This document shows, piece by piece, positions 16,658 through 26,159 of a stretch of DNA of 64,000 bases. How positions within the stretch are numbered: position 1 is the stretch's first letter; every line of letters begins with the position of its first letter. The notes beneath the pieces were generated by a model. It ran no database searches and was not told where the DNA came from. It saw nothing but the letters and a program-made list of their open reading frames with translations. The DNA comes from Acidobacteriota bacterium (lineage in GTDB: Bacteria > Acidobacteriota > Blastocatellia > UBA7656), in NCBI GenBank assembly GCA_040754075.1, contig JBFMDH010000012.1, forward strand, positions 1 through 64,000, given 5' to 3'. The position numbers and the translations under genes were made by a program.

Positions 16658-19171
16658 TCAGGTTCGTGTGGTTAAAAACAGATAAATGCCGCCGGTGCCA
16701 AAAAGTAAATTCGGTCCCCAGGCGGCTAAAATGGGTGGCAGGATTTCATAGCGCCCCATCTGTTCAAACAAACCAATCATTCCCCAATAGAACAACCCGA
16801 TGATCATGCCAATGGCAACTCCATATAAGGCACCGCGTTTTCCGACCGAAAAAGAAAATGGCAAGCCGACCAGCACCATCGTTAGACAGGTCAGCGGAAA
16901 TGCAATTTTACTTTGCAGCGCGATTCGCAAATCCAATACATCAAACCCGGCGCGTGAAAGCTCAACAATTTTTCTGCGAATTTCCGCAAGCGTCATCGAA
17001 TTCGACCCGCGCATCTCCTGTTTAAAATATTCCGGTTGCTCTCCCAGATGATATTTGCGCTCTTTAAAATTTTCATAAGCGACTAACTTATTGCCCTCAA
17101 AGGTGCGCTCCCAACCGTCCTGAAAAATCCAAAGGTTTTCCTGCTTATCCCAAACCGCGCGGTTTGCGTATAGCCTGCGTTTAATGCCGAAAGGCTCTTT
17201 GGATAAATCAATCACGTTCAATGTCGCAAAAGCGTTTTTCTTGGGATTGAAATATTCGTAATTGAAAATTCGCGAATCGGAACCCAATATCCATTGATTG
17301 CTTTTTTGATAAAAAGTCTGCGCCGGTTCCTGTCCGCTACGAATCAAGGCGCGTAAATTATTTTGCCGGGGATTGGTAAACGGCATGATGTAATCCTGGT
17401 TGATGAAGAGGAAAACCGATAAGATTCCGGCAATAATGATGACCGGCGCTGCCAGTCTGTAAATCGATTGCCCGGATGCCGTCAGCGCCACAACCTGACT
17501 GGTTCGTTGTAACACTCCGAAGGTAATCATCACCGATACCAGTGCGGCAATCGGGGTAACATAATTGATAATAAAAGGCAGCAGAAAAAACAGATAGTTG
17601 GCAACAATCGTCCATTCAATGTGATGTTTATTAATCGCATTGAGCAGTTGAAAAAGCGTGATAATGATAAACAGCGTCGTCAGTCCGCCAAGAATATAAA
17701 AGAAAAAGCGCAATAAATCGCCAATAACCAGGCGGTCGATTAATTGCGGAAAGCGCGCGGCAAGAATTCTTTTAATCGTGCCCTGAGCTTTGGCGGCGAT
17801 AGGCAATGGGTTATCCGATTCTCTCGGACTGGCTTGTGGCTGAGGGCTGGCAACTTTTTTCGAGGGTAACCAGTGGCGAATGCTGCCAAGAAAATTGAGC
17901 GTGTCAGAGCCGGGTTTCCGTTGCCAGTAATGAACAAAGATTCCCGCTAAGCCTAAAATAATATTCGCCTGCCAGACGCCCAACCACACCGGCAGTTTGC
18001 CCGACAGCGCCGACTGTTCGCCGTAAAGCGCCAGCAGATAATAAACAATGGTTATGGCGAGTCCGAGTAATAGACCGAATGAGCGTCCTGTACGAATGTG
18101 TGTGATGCCAAATCCAACGCCAAGCAGCGCAAAAATAAGACAAGCCACCGGATAAGACAGGCGTTTATGAATTTGCGAACGCCATTCACGAACCTCCTCG
18201 ACGGGCGGTGAATAGTTGATGAGTTCGGTAAACGACATCTCTTCAACCTCATTTTTTTCAACCGCCTGATTATTCGCTTCAGCCTTTTTATCATCATCGA
18301 GGGTGACGCCAAAGGTCATCTCCTGAAAATAATTTGAATAATAGGGTTGCTGAGCGCGTGAGCGTTTTCTTTCGCGATTGGCAATCTGCTCAGCGGTAAG
18401 TGGCGTATCGACTTTTCGTTCATCAGTCGCGCCGCTTTCGCTATCATCACCCGCATCGCCTTTTTTCGGAGTGGGCGTTTGATGAATCTCGCCTTCCTTT
18501 AAATAAAGTTCAGGAATTTCCGGTTGTCCTGCCACTTTTAGGGTTTGTCTTAGTGAGCCTGTCCGGGCGGTGAAAATTTTCATGCCGCCCTGTTCGTCGC
18601 TCAAATCCGCAATGAAGATGTTATGCCAGAGTTTATTACGGTCAATGTCTTCGATATAAATGATTTTTTTAGGAATGCTCTCTTCAAAAACTCGCGGCTT
18701 GATTTGCGTCGTCAATCCCTGGAAGACCAGTGATTGATTGGATTTCAGGTTATTCAAATTACGCATCGAAACTGGCAAAACATTAAACGTAATATAGAGC
18801 ATCAACCCGGCAACCAGCGCCGCAAAGAACAGAATCGGCCTCAATATGCGAAACCGGCTAAGCCCGCTGGCAACCAGCGCGACAATTTCGCTGTCGCCGG
18901 ATAAACGACCCAGACCGACCAGAATGCCGATTAAAAGCGAGATGGGTAAGGTGAAAACCAGTATGCCGGGAATCAACGCTGCCAGGATTTTCCAAACCGC
19001 TTCCATCGGCAAACCTTGACGTGAATAAACCACCAGTAATTCTGAAAACCGACTGGATTCATGGGCAAAAATAATCGCCGTGAGCAAGATTAGGGCGAGC
19101 AGAAAATAGGGCAGAATTTCTCGAATTAAATAACGGTCGATTAAGCCTGGCATCAGTGAAAAGTCTAGCAT
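16658..19171 (-). CDS. LptF-LptG fusion: lipopolysaccharide export permease
   Basis: The product is about 837 residues, twice the size of LptF or LptG. The first half (~1-420) has the LptF pattern: an N-terminal RYLIREILPYFLLA helix, three membrane helices, a large periplasmic part and three more helices ending near GVWQANIILGLAG. After a Pro/Ser linker the pattern repeats from IDRLVIGDLLRFFFY to the C-terminus (second set of six helices). The LptB2FG complex uses ATP to pull LPS out of the inner membrane; here one chain would supply both permease halves. The frame is open to 19327, but the first 52 codons overlap the divergent VWFA gene and precede the normal first helix, so I use ATG 19171 (ATG 19153 is an alternative). 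Confidence 0.87.
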   Translation of the reverse strand: MLDFSLMPGLIDRYLIREILPYFLLALILLTAIIFAHESSRFSELLVVYSRQGLPMEAVWKILAALIPGILVFTLPISLLIGILVGLGRLSGDSEIVALVASGLSRFRILRPILFFAALVAGLMLYITFNVLPVSMRNLNNLKSNQSLVFQGLTTQIKPRVFEESIPKKIIYIEDIDRNKLWHNIFIADLSDEQGGMKIFTARTGSLRQTLKVAGQPEIPELYLKEGEIHQTPTPKKGDAGDDSESGATDERKVDTPLTAEQIANRERKRSRAQQPYYSNYFQEMTFGVTLDDDKKAEANNQAVEKNEVEEMSFTELINYSPPVEEVREWRSQIHKRLSYPVACLIFALLGVGFGITHIRTGRSFGLLLGLAITIVYYLLALYGEQSALSGKLPVWLGVWQANIILGLAGIFVHYWQRKPGSDTLNFLGSIRHWLPSKKVASPQPQASPRESDNPLPIAAKAQGTIKRILAARFPQLIDRLVIGDLLRFFFYILGGLTTLFIIITLFQLLNAINKHHIEWTIVANYLFFLLPFIINYVTPIAALVSVMITFGVLQRTSQVVALTASGQSIYRLAAPVIIIAGILSVFLFINQDYIMPFTNPRQNNLRALIRSGQEPAQTFYQKSNQWILGSDSRIFNYEYFNPKKNAFATLNVIDLSKEPFGIKRRLYANRAVWDKQENLWIFQDGWERTFEGNKLVAYENFKERKYHLGEQPEYFKQEMRGSNSMTLAEIRRKIVELSRAGFDVLDLRIALQSKIAFPLTCLTMVLVGLPFSFSVGKRGALYGVAIGMIIGLFYWGMIGLFEQMGRYEILPPILAAWGPNLLFGTGGIYLFLTTRT

Positions 19172-19319
19172 GTGGGGCAATCGAAAGTCATGATTTCCGT
19201 TTATCGAAATGCTTCCTGAACCGATTTTTTCATATGAATCGAAAAATCCTGGTGAATGATGACGCGACCTGAATCGGTGGGCTATACTCAAAAGGTTATT
19301 ATTTTTCCTAGAGCAGCTT

Positions 19320-20315
19320 ATGAACATAAGAAGTCAGATCAGCGCATTATTAATATTGTTTTTAGTGGTTGGCTCGCTTGCGCAAAGCGGACGAAAACCA
19401 ACTGGTGCGCCAGCAAACGGCGATGACACGATTAAACTGCGCGCCGAAGAGGTGTTATTAAACATTTCGGTGTTCGATAGTTTTGGCAGGCAGGCGACCG
19501 ATTTGAAAAGAGAGGATTTTGTAATTGCCGAGGACATGCAGCGTCAGGACATCGCCAGTTTTCAAATCGGCAGAGTGCCGGTAAATGTCGTTATGCTGTT
19601 GGACGCTTCGGGGTCGGTGGTTGGCGAAATCGTCTCCCTGCGCGATTCGGCAATTCGGTTTGTATCCGAACTGGATGCCAATGACAAAGTTTCGATCATT
19701 GAATTTCACACTACCAATGAACTGTTGCAGGATTGGACATCGAATGGCGAGGACGTGCGCCATGCGATTTCGTGGCGCTACAAGCCCGGAATGGTTCGCA
19801 CCACTTCCGGCAACACGCAATATGGCAGCACCGCGCTTTACGATTCGATTTTTCTTGCCGCCGATGAACAACTCGCCAAAGTCGAAGGTCGCAAAGCCAT
19901 CATCATTTTGACGGATGGGGATGATACGTCGAGCAAGATTACTTACAATCAGGCGCTTGCTTCGATCATTAAATCGGGCGCAGTGGTTTATGTGATTAGT
20001 AAAGCGCAACAGATGATTAAAGCCATGAACGGCGCGTTATATAGAGGCGCGGCAGTGCAACGGTTTGAACGCGCCGAAAGAATTATGACCGAGCTTTGCC
20101 GCAAAACCGGTGGGCAGCTTTTTTCCCCGTTAAAAGATGAGGAAATGAAAGAAATTTATGCGCAGATTGCCCGTGAATTAAAAAATCAGTACATCATTAC
20201 CTACGTTCCAAAAAATGAAAAACGTGATGGCAATTTACGCTCGATTAAAGTTTTTCTTTCACGCGGCGGTTATACAGCGCGCACCCGCGACAGCTATTAC
20301 AGTCCAAAAAATTAA
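19320..20315 (+). CDS. Secreted VWFA-domain protein (acidobacterial VWFA-related type)
   Basis: A signal peptide (~1-22) is followed by an Ig-like lead strand (LRAEEVLLNISVFDSFGRQATDLKREDFVIAED) and a von Willebrand A domain (~85-290). The MIDAS metal site is intact: DASGS (about residue 93) and ILTDGDDTSS. The order of a beta module then VWA matches the VWFA-related acidobacterial family (TIGR03436 type). Function is unknown; VWA domains usually mediate Mg-dependent protein binding. It starts 19 bases upstream of an antiporter gene in the same direction and is a paralogue of the gene at 26160. Confidence 0.86.
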   Translation: MNIRSQISALLILFLVVGSLAQSGRKPTGAPANGDDTIKLRAEEVLLNISVFDSFGRQATDLKREDFVIAEDMQRQDIASFQIGRVPVNVVMLLDASGSVVGEIVSLRDSAIRFVSELDANDKVSIIEFHTTNELLQDWTSNGEDVRHAISWRYKPGMVRTTSGNTQYGSTALYDSIFLAADEQLAKVEGRKAIIILTDGDDTSSKITYNQALASIIKSGAVVYVISKAQQMIKAMNGALYRGAAVQRFERAERIMTELCRKTGGQLFSPLKDEEMKEIYAQIARELKNQYIITYVPKNEKRDGNLRSIKVFLSRGGYTARTRDSYYSPKN

Positions 20316-20333
20316 AGCTCTTTAACCCATAAA

Positions 20334-21575
20334 ATGCCACATCTGCCCACGCTGCTTTTGCAAATTGCCGTTGTTGTAGGCATTTCAAGATTATTCGGAT
20401 GGTTGTTTCGCAGGCTTCATCAACCCCAGGTGATTGGCGAAATGGTCGCCGGAATTTCTCTGGGACCTTCTTTGCTTGGTTGGCTTGCGCCGGCTACGTT
20501 TAATCGACTATTTCCTTCCGAAAGCTTTGGCTTTTTAAACGCCATCAGCCAGCTTGGCGTCGTGCTGTTTATGTTTCTGGTTGGATTGGAACTCAATTTA
20601 ACCTTACTGAAACGATTAGGTCGCATCGCCATCACCACCAGTTTGAGCAGCATCCTCGTTCCGTTCGTGTCAGGTTTTTTATTGGCGTTGTACATTCATC
20701 CTCACCTGGCATCAGAAAATATTAACGCGATTCACTTTGCGGTTTTCATCGGGGCGGCAATGAGTGTGACGGCATTTCCGGTGCTCGCGAGAATTTTGAT
20801 TGAACGTAATCTCTTTCATACGCGCATCGGTGCGCTTTCAATAGCCAGTGCTGCTGTCGGGGATGTGATGGCTTGGGGACTCCTGGCGGTTTCTATTTTG
20901 CTGGTTCGCGGCAGTGGCATCGCTTCGCATCTTGTGGGGATGTTCATTGAATTGGTGGTTTTTATCAGTGTGATGATTTTTTTGATTCGCCCGTTATTGA
21001 AAAAAGTTGAAGCCCATCATCATCAAACGGCGGAGATTCCTACGGGGATTTTAGCGTTGATCATCCTGCTGATTCTCGCTTCGGCATTAGTTACCGAATG
21101 GATTGGCATTCATGCCTTATTCGGCGCTTTCCTGGCGGGCGCGATTATGCCCAAGAGTGAAAATTTTTCAAACGCCATCGCGCATAAATTTGAAGACGTG
21201 ACGTTGGTGCTGCTACTGCCCATCTTTTTTGCTTTCACCGGTCTGAAAACTACTATCGGTTTGCTATCGGGCGCAAATCTCTGGGGATTTTGTTTGCTGA
21301 TTATTGTCATAGCTATTCTCGGTAAAGTGGGCGGCGCAACCCTTGCGGCGCGCGCATCGGGAATTCCCTGGCGCGAGGCGAGCGCCGTTGGCGTGTTATT
21401 GAATACCAGAGGATTGGTTGAATTGGTGTTGCTCAATATCGGGCTGGAAGCGGGCATCCTTACGCCGACGGTTTTTACCATGATGGTGCTGATGGCGCTC
21501 GTGACCACGACGATTACCACGCCGCTCCTGCATTTGATTCACCCCGCAACCGAACCGGAACGCGGTATACGGTAA
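20334..21575 (+). CDS. Cation:proton antiporter, CPA2/Kef type
   Basis: The 413-residue membrane protein has about 12 helices. Family features include VIGEMVAGISLGPSLLG in helix 2, LGVVLFMFLVGLELNL, and the AMSVTAFPVLARILIE helix before SIASAAVGDVMAW, which holds the conserved Asp of CPA2 exchangers. There is no C-terminal RCK/TrkA-N domain, so gating by nucleotides as in KefB/C is unlikely. It probably exchanges Na+ or K+ for H+ at the inner membrane. It follows the VWFA gene by 18 bases and is likely co-transcribed. Confidence 0.87.
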   Translation: MPHLPTLLLQIAVVVGISRLFGWLFRRLHQPQVIGEMVAGISLGPSLLGWLAPATFNRLFPSESFGFLNAISQLGVVLFMFLVGLELNLTLLKRLGRIAITTSLSSILVPFVSGFLLALYIHPHLASENINAIHFAVFIGAAMSVTAFPVLARILIERNLFHTRIGALSIASAAVGDVMAWGLLAVSILLVRGSGIASHLVGMFIELVVFISVMIFLIRPLLKKVEAHHHQTAEIPTGILALIILLILASALVTEWIGIHALFGAFLAGAIMPKSENFSNAIAHKFEDVTLVLLLPIFFAFTGLKTTIGLLSGANLWGFCLLIIVIAILGKVGGATLAARASGIPWREASAVGVLLNTRGLVELVLLNIGLEAGILTPTVFTMMVLMALVTTTITTPLLHLIHPATEPERGIR

Positions 21576-21699
21576 CTGTACGCTTATGCGCCGAGATTGA
21601 TTTTCAGTGTGCTGGCGTAAAACAAATTTTCCTTTCTTTCAAAAACTATTTTATTGCAGGCGCAATAGACCCGTTTGCGATTGTCGTTACTTTGACTCC

Positions 21700-21762
21700 G
21701 TTGAGAAAGTGGTCTTTGATTGCGATGTTGGTTGAAGTGAGGTTAAAGACCGTTTTCTCAAC
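21700..21762. repeat. 63-bp palindrome, GGTCTTTGACC family
   Basis: GTTGAGAAAGTGGTCTTTGA (21700-21719) is repeated in inverted form as GGTTAAAGACCGTTTTCTCAAC (21741-21762). The element aligns over its length with 29172-29233. Confidence 0.7.
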
Positions 21763-21844
21763 CTCGCTAAATTTTTTGCAAGCTGTTTGATTCAGGCTGA
21801 AAAATATGAATAAGGGAATGCAGGGAAGTCGTTGACACCCGTAA

Positions 21845-21899
21845 CAGTTGTACGTTGTTGAAGGGCAGAAAGGGTTCGACCTTTGACAACGCACAACTG
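21845..21899. repeat. Hairpin with 14-bp arms
   Basis: CAGTTGTACGTTGT (21845-21858) pairs with ACAACGCACAACTG (21886-21899) with one mismatch; AAAGG/CCTTT forms a second stem inside. It lies in the 377-base gap between the convergent antiporter and DUF2934 genes, which holds no supported gene. Confidence 0.45.
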
Positions 21900-21952
21900 C
21901 GAGTGAGAATGCGGGTAGTTTCAAATCGTTCGGTTAAACGAGCAAGGTTTAA

Positions 21953-22441
21953 CTAGTCGGCGATTGGGGCTTCAGGGTTCGCCGATTTTTTCCCTGAGGT
22001 TTTGCGAGTGCCGGTCGTTTTTTTCGCGGTTGAGAGTTTTTTTGCAGCCGGTTTTTTCTCAGCGCCTTCTTTTACGGCTCGCGGTTTGCGCGGTGTGGTT
22101 GCGCGTTTTCGCGGTTTCTTTTCTTCAATCGGTGTGGCAACTAAAACCACTTCGGACTCGACAATCGGTTCCGGTGAAATATCGACGGGGGTCGCTACAA
22201 CTTCAACTTCGACAGCCTCTTCAACGCTTTCAGACACTGCCTCTGACTCATCTGCGTTTTTCAGTTCCTGTTCAACGAAAAAATTGAGGACTTCATTTTC
22301 TGCGAGCAGCCAGTCTTCGCGGTCTCTGCCGATTTGCCGACCTCGAAGCAGCCAGATTTCATAAGCTCTTTGTTGAATAATCTGATTCACTTTTCCGTCG
22401 TTCAATAATCTTTGACGAATCTGTTCTATGGTCTCTTTCAT
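21953..22441 (-). CDS. DUF2934 protein with histone H1-like basic tail
   Basis: Residues ~1-62 match DUF2934: a helix (QRAYEIWLLRGRQIGRDREDWLLAENEV) with the typical GRD-x-W-x-AE pattern. A Glu/Val-rich acidic middle (~65-115) changes to a Lys/Ala/Pro/Arg tail (~118-155: KKPRKRATTPRKPRAVKE, KKPAAKKLSTAKKT) like that of histone H1 or AlgP-type proteins. The tail suggests nucleic-acid or nucleoid binding, which is inference. It has 162 residues and is cytosolic. AAGGAG precedes the ATG by seven bases. Confidence 0.75.
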   Translation of the reverse strand: MKETIEQIRQRLLNDGKVNQIIQQRAYEIWLLRGRQIGRDREDWLLAENEVLNFFVEQELKNADESEAVSESVEEAVEVEVVATPVDISPEPIVESEVVLVATPIEEKKPRKRATTPRKPRAVKEGAEKKPAAKKLSTAKKTTGTRKTSGKKSANPEAPIAD

Positions 22442-22618
22442 GGTAAAAATCTCCTTTTTGTTGGTTGCTTGGACGAAATACGAGAATTAGTTTATCGCAT
22501 AAACCGATACTCGCGAAATCATCCAATAGATAGAAATAGACTACACTTTAGACAAGCTTGAGCGGTCTGGAGTCTTGGAAATCCGTATTCGTATAAGCAA
22601 TTACTAACGGATAATTAA

Positions 22619-24136
22619 CTACATATTACTCCCTGCGGAGTCGGCTTTGTTTGATGGTTTCCAGCGTAACACAGGCTTTCGTGCCGCTGTGACTTCATCA
22701 AGTCTTCCGACTTTGGTCGTATGAGGAGCGGTCTTGAGGAGTTCCGCGTTTTCAACTGCCTCTTCGTGGATTGACTTCATTGCATCAATAAATAAATCCA
22801 GTTCTTTTCGACTTTCCGTTTCAGTTGGTTCAACCATCAATGCCCCGTGAACAATTAATGGGAAAGACATGGTGGGCGGGTAAAATCCATAATCAATCAG
22901 GCGTTTGGCAATATCGACATTTTTGACGCCATAAGGCAGTTGATGTTTATCCGAAAAAATCACTTCGTGCATCAATGCGCCAGGGTAAGCGATTTCATAG
23001 GTAGCTTTCAAATGATGGGCGATGTAGTTGGCATTGAGCACTGCCGTTTCGGTAGCTTCACGTAAACCACTATCGCCATGCGTCAGGATATAACTGAGGG
23101 CGCGAACCAGCACCCCGTAATTGCCGTGATAAGCGCGCACCCGACCGATGGATTTCGGGCAATCATCATTCCAACTGAGGCTTCCATTTTGAGATTGCTG
23201 AATGCGCGGGAAGGGAAGATAGGGAGCGAGTTCGCTGGTGACGGCTACGGGTCCAGCGCCGGGTCCGCCACCGCCATGCGGCGTCGAAAAGGTCTTGTGC
23301 AAATTCATGTGCATCACATCAATGCCGAAATCTCCCGGTTTGGTTACGCCGACGAGCGCATTCAAATTGGCTCCGTCCATGTAAACAAACCCGCCGCCAT
23401 CGTGTAGAATTCGACAAATTTCCTGAATGTTTTCTTCAAATTTGCCAAGCGTATTCGGATTGGTGAGCATAAACGCCGCGACATCTTCATTCATGGCGCT
23501 GCGCAAGGCTTCAATGTCCGTCAGTCCGTCTTCGGTTGAAGGGACAGTTTCAACCGTATAACCGCAAATGAATGCCGACGCCGGATTGGTTCCATGCGCT
23601 GAATCGGGAATTAAAACCTTTTTACGCGGATTGCCTCTATCGGTTAAACAAGCGCGAATCATGGCAATGCCTGTAAACTCACCCTGCGCGCCCGCTGCGG
23701 GTTGCAGGGATACCGCAGGCAGCCCGGTGATTTTCGATAACGCCTCTTCGAGATGACGAACGATTTCAAGCGCCCCTTGGGCAAGCGCATCAGGAGTCAG
23801 CGGATGGAGACTGGCAATGCCTTCGAGTCGCGCCATTTGTTCATTCAACCGCGGGTTGTATTTCATGGTGCAGGAACCCAGCGGATACATACCGGTATCG
23901 ACACCATAATTCCAGGTTGAAAGGCGTGTGAAATGGCGAATCACATCGACTTCGGAAAGTTCCGGCATTCCTTCGAGGTCATCGTCGCGCAGAAATTTTT
24001 TATCAATCAAATCGCTTTGTGCGGGAACATCCAAAGTCGGTAAAGAATAGCCGATGCGTCCCGCATGAGATTCTTCAAATAGTAAGCCCTCGTTTTGAAC
24101 CGTATGAGAAGTTGCTTTTTTAATTTTATTGCTCAT
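22619..24136 (-). CDS. gcvPB: Glycine dehydrogenase (decarboxylating) subunit 2
   Basis: The C-terminal half of the two-chain P-protein, the PLP enzyme that decarboxylates glycine and loads the aminomethyl group onto GcvH. The PLP lysine lies in MHMNLHKTFSTPHGGGGPGAG, and the NPASAFICGY and TNPNTLGKFE segments are typical. The protein has 505 residues, which is the normal length. It is the last gene of gcvH-gcvPA-gcvPB. No gcvT is adjacent. Confidence 0.96.
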   Translation of the reverse strand: MSNKIKKATSHTVQNEGLLFEESHAGRIGYSLPTLDVPAQSDLIDKKFLRDDDLEGMPELSEVDVIRHFTRLSTWNYGVDTGMYPLGSCTMKYNPRLNEQMARLEGIASLHPLTPDALAQGALEIVRHLEEALSKITGLPAVSLQPAAGAQGEFTGIAMIRACLTDRGNPRKKVLIPDSAHGTNPASAFICGYTVETVPSTEDGLTDIEALRSAMNEDVAAFMLTNPNTLGKFEENIQEICRILHDGGGFVYMDGANLNALVGVTKPGDFGIDVMHMNLHKTFSTPHGGGGPGAGPVAVTSELAPYLPFPRIQQSQNGSLSWNDDCPKSIGRVRAYHGNYGVLVRALSYILTHGDSGLREATETAVLNANYIAHHLKATYEIAYPGALMHEVIFSDKHQLPYGVKNVDIAKRLIDYGFYPPTMSFPLIVHGALMVEPTETESRKELDLFIDAMKSIHEEAVENAELLKTAPHTTKVGRLDEVTAARKPVLRWKPSNKADSAGSNM

Positions 24137-24150
24137 TGTAAAAACAGTTT

Positions 24151-25518
24151 TTATTCGGGGTTTTCCAACACCGGTTGTTGAATTTCGGCTTCTGATGCCA
24201 ATGAATCAACCAATTGATCAATCGCTGGGCGTCTGGTGGTTTCGGTCACGCATACCAACATTGAGTTGGTCATTTCAGGATAATAAGTGTCAAGCGCAAG
24301 ACCGCCGACGATTTTTCGATCAATCAGATTTTTGAGAATGTCTTTTGCAGGTCGTGGCGTTTGCACCACAAATTCATTAAAGAAAGGCGCGGAAAATTTA
24401 ATTGAATAACCGGGCAGTTGACCGATAGCCGAAGCCGCATAGTGGGCTTTTTGTAAATTTTGCCGGGCGACTTCCTGAACCCCTTTACGACCGGTGGTTG
24501 CCAGATAAATGGTCGCCATCAAAGCGAACAATCCCTGATTGGTGCAAATGTTTGATGTCGCTTTTTCGCGACGAATATGTTGTTCGCGGGTTGAAAGCGT
24601 CAAAACATATCCGCGATTGCCTTTATCGTCTTTGGTTTCGCCAACCAGACGTCCGGGCATTTGCCTGATGTATTTATCCAGCGTCGCAAACAATCCACAA
24701 TATGGTCCGCCATAACTGAGCGGGATACCGAAAGATTGACCTTCGCCGACAACGATATCCGCGCCGCACGCGCCCGGCGATTTCAAAGCGCCCAAACTCT
24801 GGGCTTCTGAAAAACAGGCGACCAGTAATGCGCCCGATTGATGGGCAGCATCAGCGAGACTTGCGAGGTCTTCGATACAACCGAAAAAATTCGGTGATTG
24901 AATCACCACTGCGGCGGTCTCTTTATCAATTTTGAGGGCGTTTAAATCAACGGTTCCGGCTTCGGTGAACGGTAAAATCTCAACCACGGTGTCGAGGTTT
25001 CGCGTGTAGGTTTTAACGACTTCGCGATACTGCGGATGAACGGAGCCGGCGATGATGATTTTGTTGCGACGGGTCACACGTTGCGCCATCAATACGGCTT
25101 CAGCAACGCCTGTCGAGGCGTCGTAAAGCGAGGCATTGGCAACCTCCATCCCGGTCAACTGGCAAACCATGGTTTGAAATTCAAAAATATATTGCAGGGT
25201 TCCCTGACTGAGTTCCGGTTGATAAGGCGTATAAGCGGTAAAAAATTCGGAACGGGAAATCAATGAATCGATGATCACCGGTATAAAATGCGAATACGCG
25301 CCAGCGCCGAGGAAGGATTGAAAATCGGCGGCATTTTGCGAAGCCAGATGGCGAAAATGGGCAATCAAATCCGGTTCGCTCATCGGTTGCCCGATGCCTA
25401 TCGCGTCATTCAACCTTAAATTTTCGGGAATTCGTTGAAAGAGGTCGTTGATGTCGGTGAGCGCAAGACTTTTCAGCATCGACTCGCGCTCTTCGGGTGA
25501 GTTCGGAATATATCTCAT
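24151..25518 (-). CDS. gcvPA: Glycine dehydrogenase (decarboxylating) subunit 1
   Basis: The N-terminal half of the split P-protein (about 455 residues), which lacks the PLP lysine and forms the heterotetramer with GcvPB. Family features are MRYIPNSPEERE at the start, FLGAGAYSHFIP, FTAYTPYQPELSQGTLQ and SYGGPYCGLFA. The frame is open upstream to 25563, which would overlap gcvH; ATG 25518, four bases after the gcvH stop, gives the standard N-terminus. It is part of the gcvH-gcvPA-gcvPB operon. Confidence 0.96.
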   Translation of the reverse strand: MRYIPNSPEERESMLKSLALTDINDLFQRIPENLRLNDAIGIGQPMSEPDLIAHFRHLASQNAADFQSFLGAGAYSHFIPVIIDSLISRSEFFTAYTPYQPELSQGTLQYIFEFQTMVCQLTGMEVANASLYDASTGVAEAVLMAQRVTRRNKIIIAGSVHPQYREVVKTYTRNLDTVVEILPFTEAGTVDLNALKIDKETAAVVIQSPNFFGCIEDLASLADAAHQSGALLVACFSEAQSLGALKSPGACGADIVVGEGQSFGIPLSYGGPYCGLFATLDKYIRQMPGRLVGETKDDKGNRGYVLTLSTREQHIRREKATSNICTNQGLFALMATIYLATTGRKGVQEVARQNLQKAHYAASAIGQLPGYSIKFSAPFFNEFVVQTPRPAKDILKNLIDRKIVGGLALDTYYPEMTNSMLVCVTETTRRPAIDQLVDSLASEAEIQQPVLENPE

Positions 25519-25522
25519 TCGA

Positions 25523-25918
25523 TTATTCTGCGCCTTCTGATTTGATGTAATCTTCGTATTCAATTGCGCTCAACAGGCTGTCAACTTGTGATGGGTCATC
25601 CATCTTAATGACAATCATCCATCCTGTTCCATAAGGGTCTTCGTTGACTTTTTCGGGGGATTCGTTGAGTGCTTCATTCACCTGAGTTACGGTTCCGGCA
25701 ATCGGCATATAAATTTCACTGACCGCTTTGACGCTTTCGACCGACCCGAAGGATTCCGACAAATCAAATTTATCGCCGACTCTCGGCAACTCGACATAAA
25801 CCACATCGCCAAGTTGATTTTGCGCGTGGTCGGTAATGCCGACGGTCGCTGAATCGCCGCTAACGCGAATCCATTCGTGGTCTTTCGTGTAGCTCAAATC
25901 TTCTAAAATATTGGACAT
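25523..25918 (-). CDS. gcvH: Glycine cleavage system H protein
   Basis: A 131-residue lipoyl carrier that shuttles the aminomethyl group between P, T and L proteins. The lipoylated Lys is in SVESVKAVSEIYMPIAG. The N-terminal YTKDHEWIRV and the GITDHAQNQLGDVVYVELP segment are hallmark sequences. AAGGGGAGAA precedes the ATG. It is the first gene of the operon. I looked for a glycine riboswitch in the 240-base leader and found none. Confidence 0.97.
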   Translation of the reverse strand: MSNILEDLSYTKDHEWIRVSGDSATVGITDHAQNQLGDVVYVELPRVGDKFDLSESFGSVESVKAVSEIYMPIAGTVTQVNEALNESPEKVNEDPYGTGWMIVIKMDDPSQVDSLLSAIEYEDYIKSEGAE

Positions 25919-26080
25919 TTTTTCTCCCCTTAATGTTGTAGTTATTCCAAGTCTTTAGCACAAGTTATTTGATACGTCACCATAAAAACTTAGCATTGGT
26001 TATCAAATGAGGTATTGAAACGTGTGCCTGTGGGTTCTGTCAACGCCTGTTGGTAGAAAATCGGGGTGATGATAAATAAA

Positions 26081-26145
26081 AATAAAACGGCAAGAAATAA
26101 AAGGTAATGGCTGCGGTTTAGCCTTCTATTTCCTGCCGTTTTATT
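26081..26145 (-). terminator. Large-stem terminator of the VWFA gene
   Basis: AATAAAACGGCA (26081-26092) and TGCCGTTTTATT (26134-26145) pair perfectly, extended by GAAATA/TATTTC. On the minus strand the stem is followed by a T-rich tract, just after the stop of the 26160 gene. Confidence 0.75.
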
Positions 26146-26159
26146 CCTGTCAACTCAAA

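Noticed and set aside
25919-26080. Glycine riboswitch ahead of gcvH
   Set aside because: The leader has no tandem aptamer-like conserved blocks. Only a weak promoter-like segment and the ribosome-binding site are seen.
26081-26145. MITE-like palindrome
   Set aside because: Its position directly after the VWFA stop and the T-rich tract on the minus strand are explained by a terminator.
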